From Paenibacillus macerans (GTDB lineage: Bacteria > Bacillota > Bacilli > Paenibacillales > Paenibacillaceae): a DNA stretch of 64,000 nt. Location of the stretch: contig NZ_UGSI01000002.1 in assembly GCF_900454495.1 (NCBI RefSeq), positions 372,001 through 436,000 on the forward strand. The letters run 5' to 3'. Every line of letters starts with the position of its first letter. The stretch's first letter is position 1. Shown here piece by piece: positions 35,560-44,780 of this stretch. The notes beneath the pieces are model-generated. The model worked only from the letters and a program-made list of their open reading frames with translations, did no database searches and had not been told where the DNA came from. The translations under genes were made by a program, and so were the position numbers.

Positions 35560-36309
35560 CTATATTCGCCCCTGCAGAAATAATTTGATTTTTTCCAGCG
35601 TTGCGGCCGTTTCGATATTTTGCAGCAAAAAATCGCTTTCCCGCTTGTAAATCACCTGGTCGGAGTAATTCCGCAAATACTCTTCGAGCACCTCGGGAGG
35701 AGTTCCTTCCCGCTCCAGGCGAAGCCGGATATCTTCCTTGGTGACATACAGAAAAATCCGGATAGCGTCATCGCCGTATAACTTCCGGAATGTCCGGACG
35801 CCTTCGTGGTTTACGACGACGATTGCGGCCTGGCGCTGCTGCAGCGCCTGCTCCAGCTCAAGCTTTGCGATGCCGTAGCCGCCCCGTTCGAGGCGAACGG
35901 CCTCGCACAGCTCGTCCTTGTCCTGAAGCGCCCGGAATTCCGCGTCGGAGATGAAATGATAATGCTCTCCGTCCCGTTCGCCCGGTCGAGGCGCGCGTGT
36001 CGTATAAGGAAGCACATAAGGAATACCCAGTTCGGAGCTCAATCGCATGGCAATTTCTTTGCGTCCCGAGCCGCTTGTTCCCGTGATGACAATGACCTGT
36101 TGCTTCGCGGCGCCGCCAAACTCGCCAGCTTCGTTAGCCTCACCGGCCTTGCTAGCCTCGCCGGCCTTAGAGGTTTCGGCGGTTATGCCCGTTGCTTCAG
36201 GCTTGCCGATTGATTCGGGGGGAACGGGAGACGTTTTTGACGATTTCAGCCATTTCCACATCGCTCTCCGTGCGCGCGGCGAGGACCGGACTTTCGCCCT
36301 GCGGCGCAC
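35560..36309 (-). CDS. Guanylate kinase-like protein with low-complexity N-terminal linker
   Basis: 249 residues from the GTG at 36309, chosen because AAGGAGG is 7 bp upstream. Residues 1-35 are basic. A linker with KAGEASKAGEANEAGE repeats follows, then the P-loop domain: VIVITGTSGSGRKEIAMRL, PYTTRAPRPGERDGEHYHFI (GMP-binding) and FLYVTKEDIRLRLEREGTP. It resembles Gmk but has the P-loop GTSGSGRKE instead of GPSGVGKGT, so it may be a divergent paralogue and not the housekeeping enzyme. Confidence 0.75.
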   Translation of the reverse strand: MRRRAKVRSSPRARRAMWKWLKSSKTSPVPPESIGKPEATGITAETSKAGEASKAGEANEAGEFGGAAKQQVIVITGTSGSGRKEIAMRLSSELGIPYVLPYTTRAPRPGERDGEHYHFISDAEFRALQDKDELCEAVRLERGGYGIAKLELEQALQQRQAAIVVVNHEGVRTFRKLYGDDAIRIFLYVTKEDIRLRLEREGTPPEVLEEYLRNYSDQVIYKRESDFLLQNIETAATLEKIKLFLQGRI

Positions 36310-36519
36310 GGATTCACCTCCTTGCGGCAAAATTTTCTCTATATCATATATTTCGGCAGATTTTGGTAAATTCGTTACGTTTGCAGGTGAAATTGTAGTG
36401 CTGGCATGCGATTCGGTCATCGACGCGCTCAAGGAAGACAGACCTCGTTTAGCGATAGTTTTTCCCGTGATTATGAAATTGCTCAGCTCCGCTGAGGAAG
36501 CGGGGGAAGGGTGGCGAAA

Positions 36520-36697
36520 TGCAAAAGTGCAGGCGGTTTTCGCCAAATTTCCCCGAAACAGGTGGTTCAGATGCAAAAGTGCAGTTCACTTCCGGTCATA
36601 AGCTACTTTTTTTATCGGATAGCCTAAAAAGAGATGCACTTTTGCATTTCAATCGCTCTAAAATGGTGATTTGCGGGAAATAGAATGCACTTTTGCA
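36520..36697. repeat. Quartet element, motif TGCAAAAGTGCA
   Basis: Direct copies start at 36520 and 36572; inverted copies TGCACTTTTGCA start at 36635 and 36686. Spacing 52, 63 and 51 bp, the same as the element at 13225-13402, although the sequence between motifs is largely different. Confidence 0.9.
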
Positions 36698-36795
36698 GTT
36701 GATCCCATCGGGTCGCCCTTCTTCCCGTGAAAAACAGGCAAACCCGGCTGCAGGCCTTGACCCAATTTGGCTTGGTGTTGGCCCAATTAAATAAT

Positions 36796-36846
36796 CTAAA
36801 AAAGACCCGCGGAGGAGGCTTGAAAAACACTTCCACGGGTCTTTTG
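36796..36846 (-). terminator. Rho-independent terminator of the NlpC/P60 gene
   Basis: Read on the minus strand: AAAAGACCCGTGGAA...TCCGCGGGTCTTTT followed by more Ts. Confidence 0.8.
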
Positions 36847-36879
36847 CGTCTCAGGATTCGCCTGCCCGGCGCCGCCTCT

Positions 36880-37932
36880 CTAAAACACCCGGCGCGCGGT
36901 TACGAACCGTTTTCTCCATTGGCCGTCAAACTCCCCGATATGTACGCCCTTCTCATTGGAATAGGTGTGAAGGATTTTATTGTTCCCGGCGTAAATGCCG
37001 ACATGGCCGATGTCCAGCCCGCGTGAGCTGAAAAAGAGTAAATCGCCCTTGCGCAGTTCGTTTTCGCCGACCTCTTTGCCTTCTTTGGCTTGGTCATAAG
37101 AGACGCGCGGCAACTCAATCGACAGCACGCTCTCAAATACGTGCTTGACAAAAGAAGAGCAATCGAACGTATTCGTTTGATCCGGCGAAGCTCCGAATTC
37201 GTAAGGCGTTCCCTCGAAGGTTTTGCCGTAAGCGATCAGCTTGTCCGCTTGTTTTTCCGCTAACGCGTCGCTGGTGTAATCGGTGTATTTCGGCTTGGCG
37301 GACACATATCCGCTAAGTGCGTCCGGAGTGCGCGCTTCCAGCCAGAAGGCGCCGACCTCACGGGCTACGTGAATCTTGCTGCCGGCGGGCAGCAGTTTAA
37401 CGGCGTTGCCTTCCGCGTCAGGCTTGCTGCGAAGGTAAACACTCTGCTTAATCGTCGTATCGTAATCGAAAGCCGAAGCGATCCGCACTGTCCGTCCGGC
37501 TCCGTCCCATTCCACCTCGCTGCCCAGCGCTTCGCTCACGAAGCGGAGCGGAACCAGCGTGTGACCGTCCGCGATTTGTCCGGGAACCGCGAGCGCCAGC
37601 GTGTGACCGTTCAGCTGCGCTTCCCGCTCGCCGATCCGGTAAACAAGGGTCGTGCCGTCTTTGGCCGCCGTTACTGTTTTGTTCTCCCCATCCCATGCCG
37701 GCTTTGCGCCTAAAGGTTCAAATACGTCGCGGATGGGGACGAGCACGGTTCCGTTGACCAAGACCGGCGGGACTTCAGGCACAAGCGGCTTCCCGTCCAG
37801 TTCTATGGCAATGCGGCTGTCCGCACCGGCTTGCCCCTGCTGGGCCGTACCGGCGGCGGCAGCCTCCGCCGAGGCGGACAATACCAAGGAGGCCGCCAGC
37901 ATACACGTTATCGTGCGTTTTCGTTTCGTCAT
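36880..37932 (-). CDS. Secreted NlpC/P60 endopeptidase with stalk (Cu-amine oxidase N-like) and SH3 domains
   Basis: 350 residues. A signal peptide (ITCMLAASLVLSASAEAAAA) is followed by two copper-amine-oxidase N-terminal-type repeats (VLVPIRDVFEPLGAKPAWDG, TLVPLRFVSEALGSEVEWDG), an SH3-like module (VYLRSKPDAEGNAVKLLPAG) and NlpC/P60 with Cys in NTFDCSSFVKHVF and His in DIGHVGIYAG. It cuts peptidoglycan stem peptides outside the cell. Domain order is typical of Paenibacillus cell-wall enzymes. Confidence 0.9.
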   Translation of the reverse strand: MTKRKRTITCMLAASLVLSASAEAAAAGTAQQGQAGADSRIAIELDGKPLVPEVPPVLVNGTVLVPIRDVFEPLGAKPAWDGENKTVTAAKDGTTLVYRIGEREAQLNGHTLALAVPGQIADGHTLVPLRFVSEALGSEVEWDGAGRTVRIASAFDYDTTIKQSVYLRSKPDAEGNAVKLLPAGSKIHVAREVGAFWLEARTPDALSGYVSAKPKYTDYTSDALAEKQADKLIAYGKTFEGTPYEFGASPDQTNTFDCSSFVKHVFESVLSIELPRVSYDQAKEGKEVGENELRKGDLLFFSSRGLDIGHVGIYAGNNKILHTYSNEKGVHIGEFDGQWRKRFVTARRVF

Positions 37933-38002
37933 AAGATCACCTATTTCTGGATAGTCTTATATATTTAAACGGTGCCGGTGCGGATTAGTTTTATAGTAAA
38001 TA

Positions 38003-39289
38003 TTACCTATATGGTGGTGCGATCCTTTCCAATCCGTTCATGTACTTGCGCAGCGCCTGCGGAATCCGGATGCATCCGTCTTCTTCCTGGTGGTTTTCCA
38101 GCAGCGGGATCAGAATGCGGGGCGAGGCCACCGCCGTGTTGTTCAATGTGTAGCAGTACTGCAGTTTGCCGCTGTGATCCTTGAACCGGATGTTCGACCG
38201 GCGGGCCTGAAAATCGAGAAGCTGCGACGACGAATGGGTTTCCCCGTACGCCGCCCGGCTCGGCATCCACGTTTCGATATCGTATTGTTTGTACGTTTTT
38301 TGCGACATGTCGCCGCTGCAGACGGCCATTACCCGGTAAGGGAGTTCCAGCAGTTGCAAGAGCTCCTCGGCGTTTTCTGTAATTTCCTGAAAAAGCTGTT
38401 CCGACACCCCCGGATCGTTTTGGCAGAGGATGACTTGCTCCACCTTCGCAAACTGGCGGACCCGGTACAAGCCGTGCACGTCTTTGCCGGCCGAGCCCAC
38501 CTCATTCCGGAAGCACGGTGACGCCGCGGCCAGCTTGAGCGGGCGGGCGACATCAACGATTTCATCCTCGAAATACGAGACAAGCGGCACTTCCGACGTA
38601 CCGACTAGATAGCGGTCTTCATCGGCGATCCGGTAGGTCTGATCCTGGCCAAGCGGGAAAAAACCGGTGTTTAGCATCGCCGCGGGCCGAACCATTAACG
38701 GGACCTCGAACAGTGCAAACCCTTTGGCAACCAGCAGGTCGACGGCCAACTGCTGCACCGCCCGGTGGAGCAAAACGCCAATGCCGGTGAGGTAGTAATT
38801 GCGGCTTCCGGCCGTTTTGACGCCGCGGGGAATGTCGATGAGACGGTGCAGCTCGCCGAGCGCCACGTGGTCCCGCGGTTCAAAGCCAAACGCCGGGGGC
38901 TCGCCGGCTCGCCTTACTTCCACATTGTCCCGGTCCGACCGGCCTATGGGCGTGTCCGGCGAAATCCGGTTAGGCACGAGCAGCATGAGGTCCCGATATT
39001 CCCGCTCCGCTTCCTGGAGTTCATGCTCCAGACCGGTGAGCCGGCGGTTCAGCGTTTTGACCTCCCCTTTGCACGATTCGGCCTCCTCCACCGCACGCTC
39101 ACGAATAAACCCTTGAATACGCTGGGTCAATCGGTTCCGTTCCTGCCGCAAACGCTCGACCTCCAGCAGCAGCGCCCTGCGCTGATCATCCCGGCGGAGC
39201 AGCTCGGGGATCGCAAGATCAATCCCCTTTTGCTCCGCGATTAATTGAACCTGTTCCTGATGCTCCCGAATCCACTTGATGTCTAACAT
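38003..39289 (-). CDS. serS: Seryl-tRNA synthetase, divergent
   Basis: 428 residues. The N-terminal coiled-coil arm spans about residues 30-105 (LLEVERLRQERNRLTQRIQG). The class II core has motif 2 (CFRNEVGSAGKDVHGLYRVRQF) and motif 3 near the end. In motif 3 it reads YTLNNTAVASPRILIPLLEN where housekeeping enzymes have [20 protein letters not shown], and GETHSSSQLLDFQARRSNIR replaces REISSCSNFEDFQARRANIR. The ATP-binding Arg is kept. These changes suggest a second, specialised copy. A T-box leader lies directly upstream. Confidence 0.85.
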   Translation of the reverse strand: MLDIKWIREHQEQVQLIAEQKGIDLAIPELLRRDDQRRALLLEVERLRQERNRLTQRIQGFIRERAVEEAESCKGEVKTLNRRLTGLEHELQEAEREYRDLMLLVPNRISPDTPIGRSDRDNVEVRRAGEPPAFGFEPRDHVALGELHRLIDIPRGVKTAGSRNYYLTGIGVLLHRAVQQLAVDLLVAKGFALFEVPLMVRPAAMLNTGFFPLGQDQTYRIADEDRYLVGTSEVPLVSYFEDEIVDVARPLKLAAASPCFRNEVGSAGKDVHGLYRVRQFAKVEQVILCQNDPGVSEQLFQEITENAEELLQLLELPYRVMAVCSGDMSQKTYKQYDIETWMPSRAAYGETHSSSQLLDFQARRSNIRFKDHSGKLQYCYTLNNTAVASPRILIPLLENHQEEDGCIRIPQALRKYMNGLERIAPPYR

Positions 39290-39309
39290 GGCTATCCGCT
39301 CCTTTGGTT

Positions 39310-39535
39310 ATAAAAATACAAAAAGCGCTCTCGTCCGATTGGGACGAGGAGCGCTTGTATTCTCGCGGTGCCACCCAAATTGACCGAACGGTGTGATGCC
39401 GTTCAATCCACTTGCTTCCGCGGTAACGGGCGGATCCGGTTAACTTAGGGAGAAGGAGCCGTCTTTTGCCGGCTTCCCCTTGACGAAAACGCCTCCGAGT
39501 TGGATGCTCTTCATAGGCATGATTCCGATATATTT
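39310..39535 (-). promoter_or_regulatory. T-box leader of serS with terminator
   Basis: On the minus strand, AATTTGGGTGGCACCGCG (39362-39381) matches the T-box consensus. The terminator AGCGCTCCTCGTCC...GGACGAGAGCGCT plus Ts lies at 39320-39358. A promoter TTGAAT/TATACT with 18-bp spacing is at 39570-39541. The region for Stem I is short; an AGC serine codon in GAAGAGCATCC (39503-39513) may be the specifier, but this is tentative. Uncharged tRNA-Ser should switch the gene on. Confidence 0.85.
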
Positions 39536-39651
39536 TTCACAGTATAGCGTAGATGACGTTATTTATTCAAGGGGGAGGAGGGGATTTAATGAAAAAAAAT
39601 ATGCCAACCGGATTCGCTCCTTTTGGCGCCGAGGACTTCATGGCGGGTTCG

Positions 39652-39724
39652 GTCTAGGCAGGTCGTTTCGGTTTAGGAGGTCGTTTCAGTCTAGGCAGAT
39701 CGTTTCGATCCAGGCGGGTCGTCG
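39652..39724. repeat. Four imperfect 18-19-bp tandem repeats
   Basis: Units of the form (A/G)GTCTAGGCAGGTCGTTTC drift slightly from copy to copy. No reading frame of interest. Confidence 0.75.
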
Positions 39725-39812
39725 GGTACAAACACCTCTCCTGGTTTTGACTATCCCCGCCGTTGCTTTAATCCGGCTTGCCATTATTTAAGCCGCTCCG
39801 GCGTGATCTCAC

Positions 39813-40409
39813 TTAGCGTTTCTTCAGGCGGCTTTTCGGACTCTCCCCGAGCTTGCCGTTCTTTCCCCGGCGAATCCGTTCGTTTATCGCCTTGCTCCCG
39901 GTGCCTCCGCCGACAGCGTGCTGCTGCCGAGTGCCTGCGCTTCCGATCGCCGAGTTGGTGCCGCCCGTGCTGTAAGCTCCAGCTCCGCTCGCGACCTGCG
40001 TGGCCGCTGAGGTTCTCTGCCCCCGTGGCAGCTTCGCAATCTGATCATTGATGACGATCACCACTTCTTTGCCGTGGCGGCCTTTTCTCCCTTTCGCGTG
40101 CTTTCCGAATGAGGCATAACCGGGATGAAACCAGCTCACCGGCTCTCCCTTCAGCTCTTTGTTCTTCGCTTTTCCTCCGGCACCCACGCTTTGCTGCTGC
40201 CGCGTATGCGGTGAATTGATCGCCGCATTGCTGCCGGCGGCGCTGCTGCGCCCCGCACCGCTAGCGATTTGCGTCGTGTTTGGCGCGTTCGTAAACTGGC
40301 GGTTTACCACGAATACAATCCGGTGCACGCCCAGCAGAGGAGTTTGGGCAATCAACCGCTGCTTGCCTTTTTCCAGGATGATCGTCAGTTTACTGTCTTG
40401 ATGAGACAA
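39813..40409 (-). CDS. Ser/Gly/Ala-rich protein with internal duplication
   Basis: 198 residues. Two halves repeat one another: VHRIVFVVNRQFTNAPNTTQ, IASGAGRSSAAGSNAAINSP and HTRQQQSVGAGG in the first; KEVVIVINDQIAKLPRGQR, VASGAGAYSTGGTNSAIGSA and GTRQQHAVGGGT in the second. Each half has a hydrophobic beta strand, then a polar Ser/Gly/Ala stretch, then (H/G)TRQQ. No signal peptide or known domain. GGAGA precedes the ATG. It might be a spore-coat or self-assembling protein; function unknown. Confidence 0.7.
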   Translation of the reverse strand: MSHQDSKLTIILEKGKQRLIAQTPLLGVHRIVFVVNRQFTNAPNTTQIASGAGRSSAAGSNAAINSPHTRQQQSVGAGGKAKNKELKGEPVSWFHPGYASFGKHAKGRKGRHGKEVVIVINDQIAKLPRGQRTSAATQVASGAGAYSTGGTNSAIGSAGTRQQHAVGGGTGSKAINERIRRGKNGKLGESPKSRLKKR

Positions 40410-40554
40410 TTGAACATCTCCTTTTAAACTAACCTATGGCCCGAGCCGTGAATCGGTAAGGGGCAATTGCCCCTTAGGCTAATAGGGCATGAGAGAGAAA
40501 CTGTCCTTACAGGCAGCGAAACTGCCCGCGGTTAACCGCACGGGATGGGGCGGA

Positions 40555-40645
40555 AGGAAGCAGCGCAAGAAGCAGCGCAAGAAAAAGCGGAAGGTAGAAG
40601 CGTAAGAAGCAGAGCAAGGAAGCAATGGAAGGAAGCGGCCAAAAG
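40555..40645. repeat. Degenerate GAAGCAGCGCAAGAA purine-rich repeats
   Basis: Short imperfect units based on AAGCAGCGCAAGAA and GGAAGC run without a maintained frame. Non-coding as far as can be seen. Confidence 0.6.
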
Positions 40646-40785
40646 ATGCAGTGGAAGGGAGGCCGTTAGTGGAAAGGACATTAGGAGAAATAACGGCAAA
40701 AATGGGACTTGGGGCTAAAAAACGGTGATGACAGCCGGTTACTGGAAAGACCGATCGTCGGCTGGCTTTAGACCTTTAAATAGCG

Positions 40786-40970
40786 GCACTTTATGCACTT
40801 ATTATCCGAAACCTAGCACGTTTATCCCCATTAGAGGCATTTTATGTACTTATTTTCCTGTAAACGCTCCAGAACGGGGCCGTTTCCTTGTGACCGGGGA
40901 AAATAGCAACATAAAATGCCGCTATTTCCCTCGGAGGGACGGATATCTCCAGAATAACGACATTTTATGC
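40786..40970. repeat. Quartet element, motif GCATTTTATG
   Basis: Direct copies start at 40786 (GCACTTTATGCACTTATT) and 40837 (GCATTTTATGTACTTATT); inverted copies AATAGCAACATAAAATGC and AATAACGACATTTTATGC start at 40902 and 40953. Spacing 51, 65 and 51 bp. Confidence 0.8.
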
Positions 40971-41034
40971 CCTTATGACTTCTTCGAGACGGGCAGCGCT
41001 TTTCCAACTAGCTCTAATTTGCTTAACTTGCTCC

Positions 41035-41345
41035 ACTCACTCCATACGATCAAATAGTTCTACTCGCTCCACCTACCCAACTAACTTGACTCGCTCAACT
41101 AGTTAAACTCTCTCACCAGGTCAACTAGTTAAACTCGCTCCCCTTGCCCAACGTACCCAACTTGTCCCACTACCTCCGCTAGCTCACTCCTGCCACTCCA
41201 GCTACTTCTGCTACTCCAGCTACTTCTGCTACTCCAGCTACTTCTGCTACTCCCGCTACTTCTGCCACTACCTCACACTACCTCCCCTACCTCCGCAACT
41301 CCACAAACTCCACCAGCTCTATTTACTCAATCCGCTTAATCAGCT
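41035..41345. repeat. Low-complexity C/T-rich tandem repeat region next to ada
   Basis: Degenerate CTCCAACT/CTACT units occupy about 300 bp. At 41195-41268 they resolve into an 18-bp unit, ACTCCAGCTACTTCTGCT, repeated about four times. It directly follows the stop of the ada gene on the minus strand. Confidence 0.75.
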
Positions 41346-41353
41346 CCACCTGC

Positions 41354-42430
41354 TCAACTGGTATAATTCGTGACCGCCTTCACACTGCCGCTGCGTTTCT
41401 CATGGTTCAGCAGCCAGCTTTTGCGCGACAGGCCGCCGCCGTAGCCGCCCAACTCGCCATTCGAGTTGATGACGCGGTGGCAGGGAATGACGATGGCGAG
41501 CTGATTGGCTCCGTTGGCCTGGGCCACGGCGCGGTAACCCGCCGGATTCCCCACGGCAGCGGCCAGCTCGGCGTACGAGCGGGTTTCCCCGGGCGGGATT
41601 TGCTGCAGCTGCGCCCACACCTGCCGCTGAAAAGGCGACCCCAGCAAAAACAACGGGGTCTTGAATTCGCTTAACCCGCCGTCAAAATAAAGCGCCAGCT
41701 CTTTCTCAATCGAGCGGATCGGCGCGGTGACGCCGGGGATGACCGCCGCCTTGGTCCGCTGGCGAAGCCGCTCCACCTCGCGTTCCAGCCCGCGGCGGTC
41801 CACGAACTCCAGCAGATACAAGGCCGCTTCGTCGGCGATGGCGATCATCGGCCCCAGCGGCGTATCGAGCCAGGCCGCCCGTAAAATCCGGCCCTCATCC
41901 AGCCGGGTCGGCGGCGCGCCCATAATCCGGGAAAACGCGTCGCGGAACCCGCTGCTCGATTCGTAGCCTGTGGAAAGCTGGGCATCGATCACGGGCTGGC
42001 CGGAGCGAATATGCTTCATCGCCAGGCCCATGCGGCGGGCCCGGGCATATTCGACGAAGGTCATGCCGAAGCGCTTCTTGAATTGGCGGCGAGCCGTCGA
42101 CGCATCGACGGAAAGCTGCCGGAAATCCTCGTCCCTCCAACGCTTCTCGGGATGCTGCTCCACCGCTGCCACCAGCCGCCGGACGAGATCGGACGCCTCG
42201 CCTGGGGGAGACAGCGGACGGCAGCGCTGGCATGGCCGAAAAGAAGCGAGCAGCGCTTCTTTGGCGGTCTCGAAAAATTCGCAATTCTCCAGCTTCGGTT
42301 TCCGCGCCGGGCAAGTGGGCCGGCAGAAGACGCCGGTCGTTTTCACGCCGACGTAGAATAAACCTTCGTATTCTGTGTTTTTCTCCAACAAAGCTTTATA
42401 AAATTCCTCTTTGCGTTCCGTGGGGATCAT
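41354..42430 (-). CDS. ada: Bifunctional Ada: methylphosphotriester-sensing activator plus O6-alkylguanine-DNA alkyltransferase
   Basis: 358 residues with the full E. coli Ada domain order. The zinc/methyl-acceptor domain (GVFCRPTCPARKP...FRPCQRC), an AraC-type HTH (TFVEYARARRMGLAMKHIRSG) and the C-terminal alkyltransferase with active Cys in IPCHRVINSNG are all present. It repairs O6-methylguanine and induces itself after phosphotriester methylation. Confidence 0.95.
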   Translation of the reverse strand: MIPTERKEEFYKALLEKNTEYEGLFYVGVKTTGVFCRPTCPARKPKLENCEFFETAKEALLASFRPCQRCRPLSPPGEASDLVRRLVAAVEQHPEKRWRDEDFRQLSVDASTARRQFKKRFGMTFVEYARARRMGLAMKHIRSGQPVIDAQLSTGYESSSGFRDAFSRIMGAPPTRLDEGRILRAAWLDTPLGPMIAIADEAALYLLEFVDRRGLEREVERLRQRTKAAVIPGVTAPIRSIEKELALYFDGGLSEFKTPLFLLGSPFQRQVWAQLQQIPPGETRSYAELAAAVGNPAGYRAVAQANGANQLAIVIPCHRVINSNGELGGYGGGLSRKSWLLNHEKRSGSVKAVTNYTS

Positions 42431-42734
42431 GCGCGGCCTCCCTGAAATTGGATTGTGTCCGTACTTACCGTCTTGATGTTGCCTGTTATAGATGCTTTCT
42501 GTATAGATGCTTACTGTTCAAAATGTCCTGTCCTATCCCAATACGTCATATCGCATAAATTATACCGCTCACCGGCCCGCGCCGCCGCCGAAAATCGGGC
42601 AGCGATTTTTTTCGCTCCGGCCTGTCCCGCAGGCGGTCAACACTTCCATTGTGGGCGGGTATGTTTTGTTATATGATATCATGGTGAACCAGGAATTCAT
42701 GATCTAATGATTTTAAATATAGGGTGTGAGGGAA

Positions 42735-43787
42735 ATGATGTATCCTAGAGACTTGAACTATAAAATGCCGGCCGAATGGGCGCCGCATGAGCGCACGTTT
42801 ATTTCCTGGCCGGTGCAGGCGTCGATGTGTTATCCCGGGCAGCACGACGCGGTCTGCCGGGGTTATGCCGAATTCATCGCGGCGATCGCCGAATTCGAAC
42901 CGGTGACGGTAGTCGTCAATCCGGACGATTTGCAGAGGGTGCAGGAAATCTTCAGCGGCGGCAATCACCGCCACCCGATCGAATGCCTGCCGATCGCGCA
43001 CAATGACGCATGGCTTCGCGACAACGGCCCGACCTTTCTCGTGAATGGCGAAGGCGAGTTGGCCGGGGTCAACTGGCGGTTTAACGCCTGGGGCGGCAAA
43101 TATGCGCCATGGGATTTGGATGACGCGGTCGCGCCGCAAATTCTCGAAGCGCTGGGCGTGAAGCGGTTTGACGCGCCGCTCGTGCTGGAAGGCGGCTCCA
43201 TCCATACGGACGGCGAAGGCACGCTGCTGACGACGGAGGAGTGCCTGCTGAACGCGAACCGGAACCCGCAGATGAGCCGGGAAGAGATCGAAACGGCGGT
43301 GAAAAATTTCGCCAACGTCGATCGAATCATTTGGCTGAAGCGGGGCTTAAGCGGCGACGAGACGGATGGCCATGTCGACAACGTGGCTTGCTTTGCCGCG
43401 CCGGGCAAGGTAATTTTGCAGGTATGCACGGACCCGGAAGATGAAAATTATGAGATCACCCAGGAAAACCTGGCGATCCTGAACGCCGCGGTGGATGCTA
43501 AGGGACGCAAGCCGGAGATCATCCAAATTCCGCAGCCGCCGCGCACCATGTATGAAGACAGCCGCTTGACGCTGAGCTATCTGAATTTTTATTTCGTCAA
43601 CGGCGGCATCATTTTGCCAGTGTTTGGCGGCGCCGCGGCGGAAACCGACCGGCAGGCGGAGCGAATCTTAAGCGAGGCGTTTCCGGACCGCAAAATCAGC
43701 ACGGTGGACGGCATGGCGATCATCCGCGAGGGCGGCAATGTGCACTGCACGACCCAGCAAATGCCGGCGGGACGGGTACGCGTCTAA
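42735..43787 (+). CDS. aguA: Agmatine deiminase
   Basis: About 350 residues of the PAD-type deiminase family: MPAEWAPHERTFISWP, NDAWLRDNGPTF, the WGGKYAPWDLDD segment, the active His in DETDGHVDNVACF and the nucleophile Cys in GGNVHCTTQQMP. It converts agmatine to N-carbamoylputrescine. ATG 42735 or 42738 fits AGGG/GAGGG; a GTG at 42726 is also in frame. Operon with aguB (25 bp). Confidence 0.95.
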   Translation: MMYPRDLNYKMPAEWAPHERTFISWPVQASMCYPGQHDAVCRGYAEFIAAIAEFEPVTVVVNPDDLQRVQEIFSGGNHRHPIECLPIAHNDAWLRDNGPTFLVNGEGELAGVNWRFNAWGGKYAPWDLDDAVAPQILEALGVKRFDAPLVLEGGSIHTDGEGTLLTTEECLLNANRNPQMSREEIETAVKNFANVDRIIWLKRGLSGDETDGHVDNVACFAAPGKVILQVCTDPEDENYEITQENLAILNAAVDAKGRKPEIIQIPQPPRTMYEDSRLTLSYLNFYFVNGGIILPVFGGAAAETDRQAERILSEAFPDRKISTVDGMAIIREGGNVHCTTQQMPAGRVRV

Positions 43788-43812
43788 AATCAATAATAAA
43801 GGAGGACCCCTG

Positions 43813-44691
43813 ATGAGAAATGTAAAGGTGGCGGCCACGCAAATGAGCTGCTCCACAAATAAAGAAGAAAACATCGCTAAGGCGGATAAGCTGGTCCGGG
43901 AAGCCGCCCGGCAGGGAGCGCAGATTATTTTGCTGCAGGAGCTGTTCGAGACGCCTTATTTTTGCCAAAAAGAAAAATCGGACTATTACGTCCATGCAAC
44001 AGAACTGGAGGAGAACGCGGCGATCCGGCATTTTCGCCAGGTGGCCAAGGAGCTGAAAGTGGTGCTTCCGATCAGCTTCTACGAAAAAAAGAACAACGCC
44101 CGCTACAACTCGCTGGCCGTGATCGACGCCGACGGCGAGGTGCTCGGACGCTACCGGAAAAGCCATATCCCGGATGGGCCGGGATATGAGGAGAAGTTTT
44201 ATTTTAACCCGGGCGATACCGGCTTTAAAGTGTGGAAGACGCGTTATGCCAAAATCGGCGTCGGCGTGTGCTGGGATCAATGGTACCCGGAAGCCGCCCG
44301 CTGCATGGCGCTGATGGGGGCCGAGCTATTGTTCTACCCGACTGCGATCGGCTCCGAGCCGCAGGACGGCTCGATCGATTCCAAGGATCACTGGCAGATG
44401 TGCATGCTCGGGCATGCCGCCGCGAACCTGGTGCCGGTCGTCGCTTCCAACCGCGTTGGCGTGGAAACGGATGAGGATTCCAGCATCACGTTTTACGGCT
44501 CGTCCTTTATCGCCGGACCTCAGGGCAACAAAATCGCCGAAGCGAACCGCACCGAGGAGACCGTGCTGGTGGCGGAGTTCGACCTTGATCAGTTGGAGAC
44601 CCAGCGCATCGAGTGGGGAATTTTCCGCGACCGCCGGCCGGATTTGTACAAAATCATCACTTCCTATGACGGCGAGCTGCGTATTGACTAA
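43813..44691 (+). CDS. aguB: N-carbamoylputrescine amidase
   Basis: 292 residues of the nitrilase superfamily with the Glu-Lys-Cys triad: Glu in LLQELFETPYF, Lys in YRKSHIPDGPGY, Cys in GVGVCWDQWYPEAAR. It cleaves N-carbamoylputrescine to putrescine, CO2 and ammonia, finishing the agmatine route begun by aguA. GGAGGACCCCTG precedes the ATG. Confidence 0.95.
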   Translation: MRNVKVAATQMSCSTNKEENIAKADKLVREAARQGAQIILLQELFETPYFCQKEKSDYYVHATELEENAAIRHFRQVAKELKVVLPISFYEKKNNARYNSLAVIDADGEVLGRYRKSHIPDGPGYEEKFYFNPGDTGFKVWKTRYAKIGVGVCWDQWYPEAARCMALMGAELLFYPTAIGSEPQDGSIDSKDHWQMCMLGHAAANLVPVVASNRVGVETDEDSSITFYGSSFIAGPQGNKIAEANRTEETVLVAEFDLDQLETQRIEWGIFRDRRPDLYKIITSYDGELRID

Positions 44692-44712
44692 GCACGTAAT
44701 TTCATAGAAAAT

Positions 44713-44754
44713 CAAGCCCCCAATTTCGCCCGAAGCCGTGATTGGGGGCTTTTG
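44713..44754 (+). terminator. Rho-independent terminator
   Basis: AAGCCCCCAAT pairs with ATTGGGGGCTT, followed by Ts; it ends the aguAB transcript. Confidence 0.85.
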
Positions 44755-44780
44755 ACAGCAGCATGCGGCGCAAGGCAGGT

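Noticed and set aside
36309..36576. N-terminal extension of the guanylate kinase-like gene to 36576
   Set aside because: The extra codons run through the TGCAAAAGTGCA repeat and have no ribosome site; GTG 36309 has AAGGAGG.
41035..41345. A repeat protein (V-A-E-V-A-G pattern) on the minus strand
   Set aside because: The 18-bp unit could encode such repeats, but there is no start or ribosome site and the surrounding repeats drift in frame.
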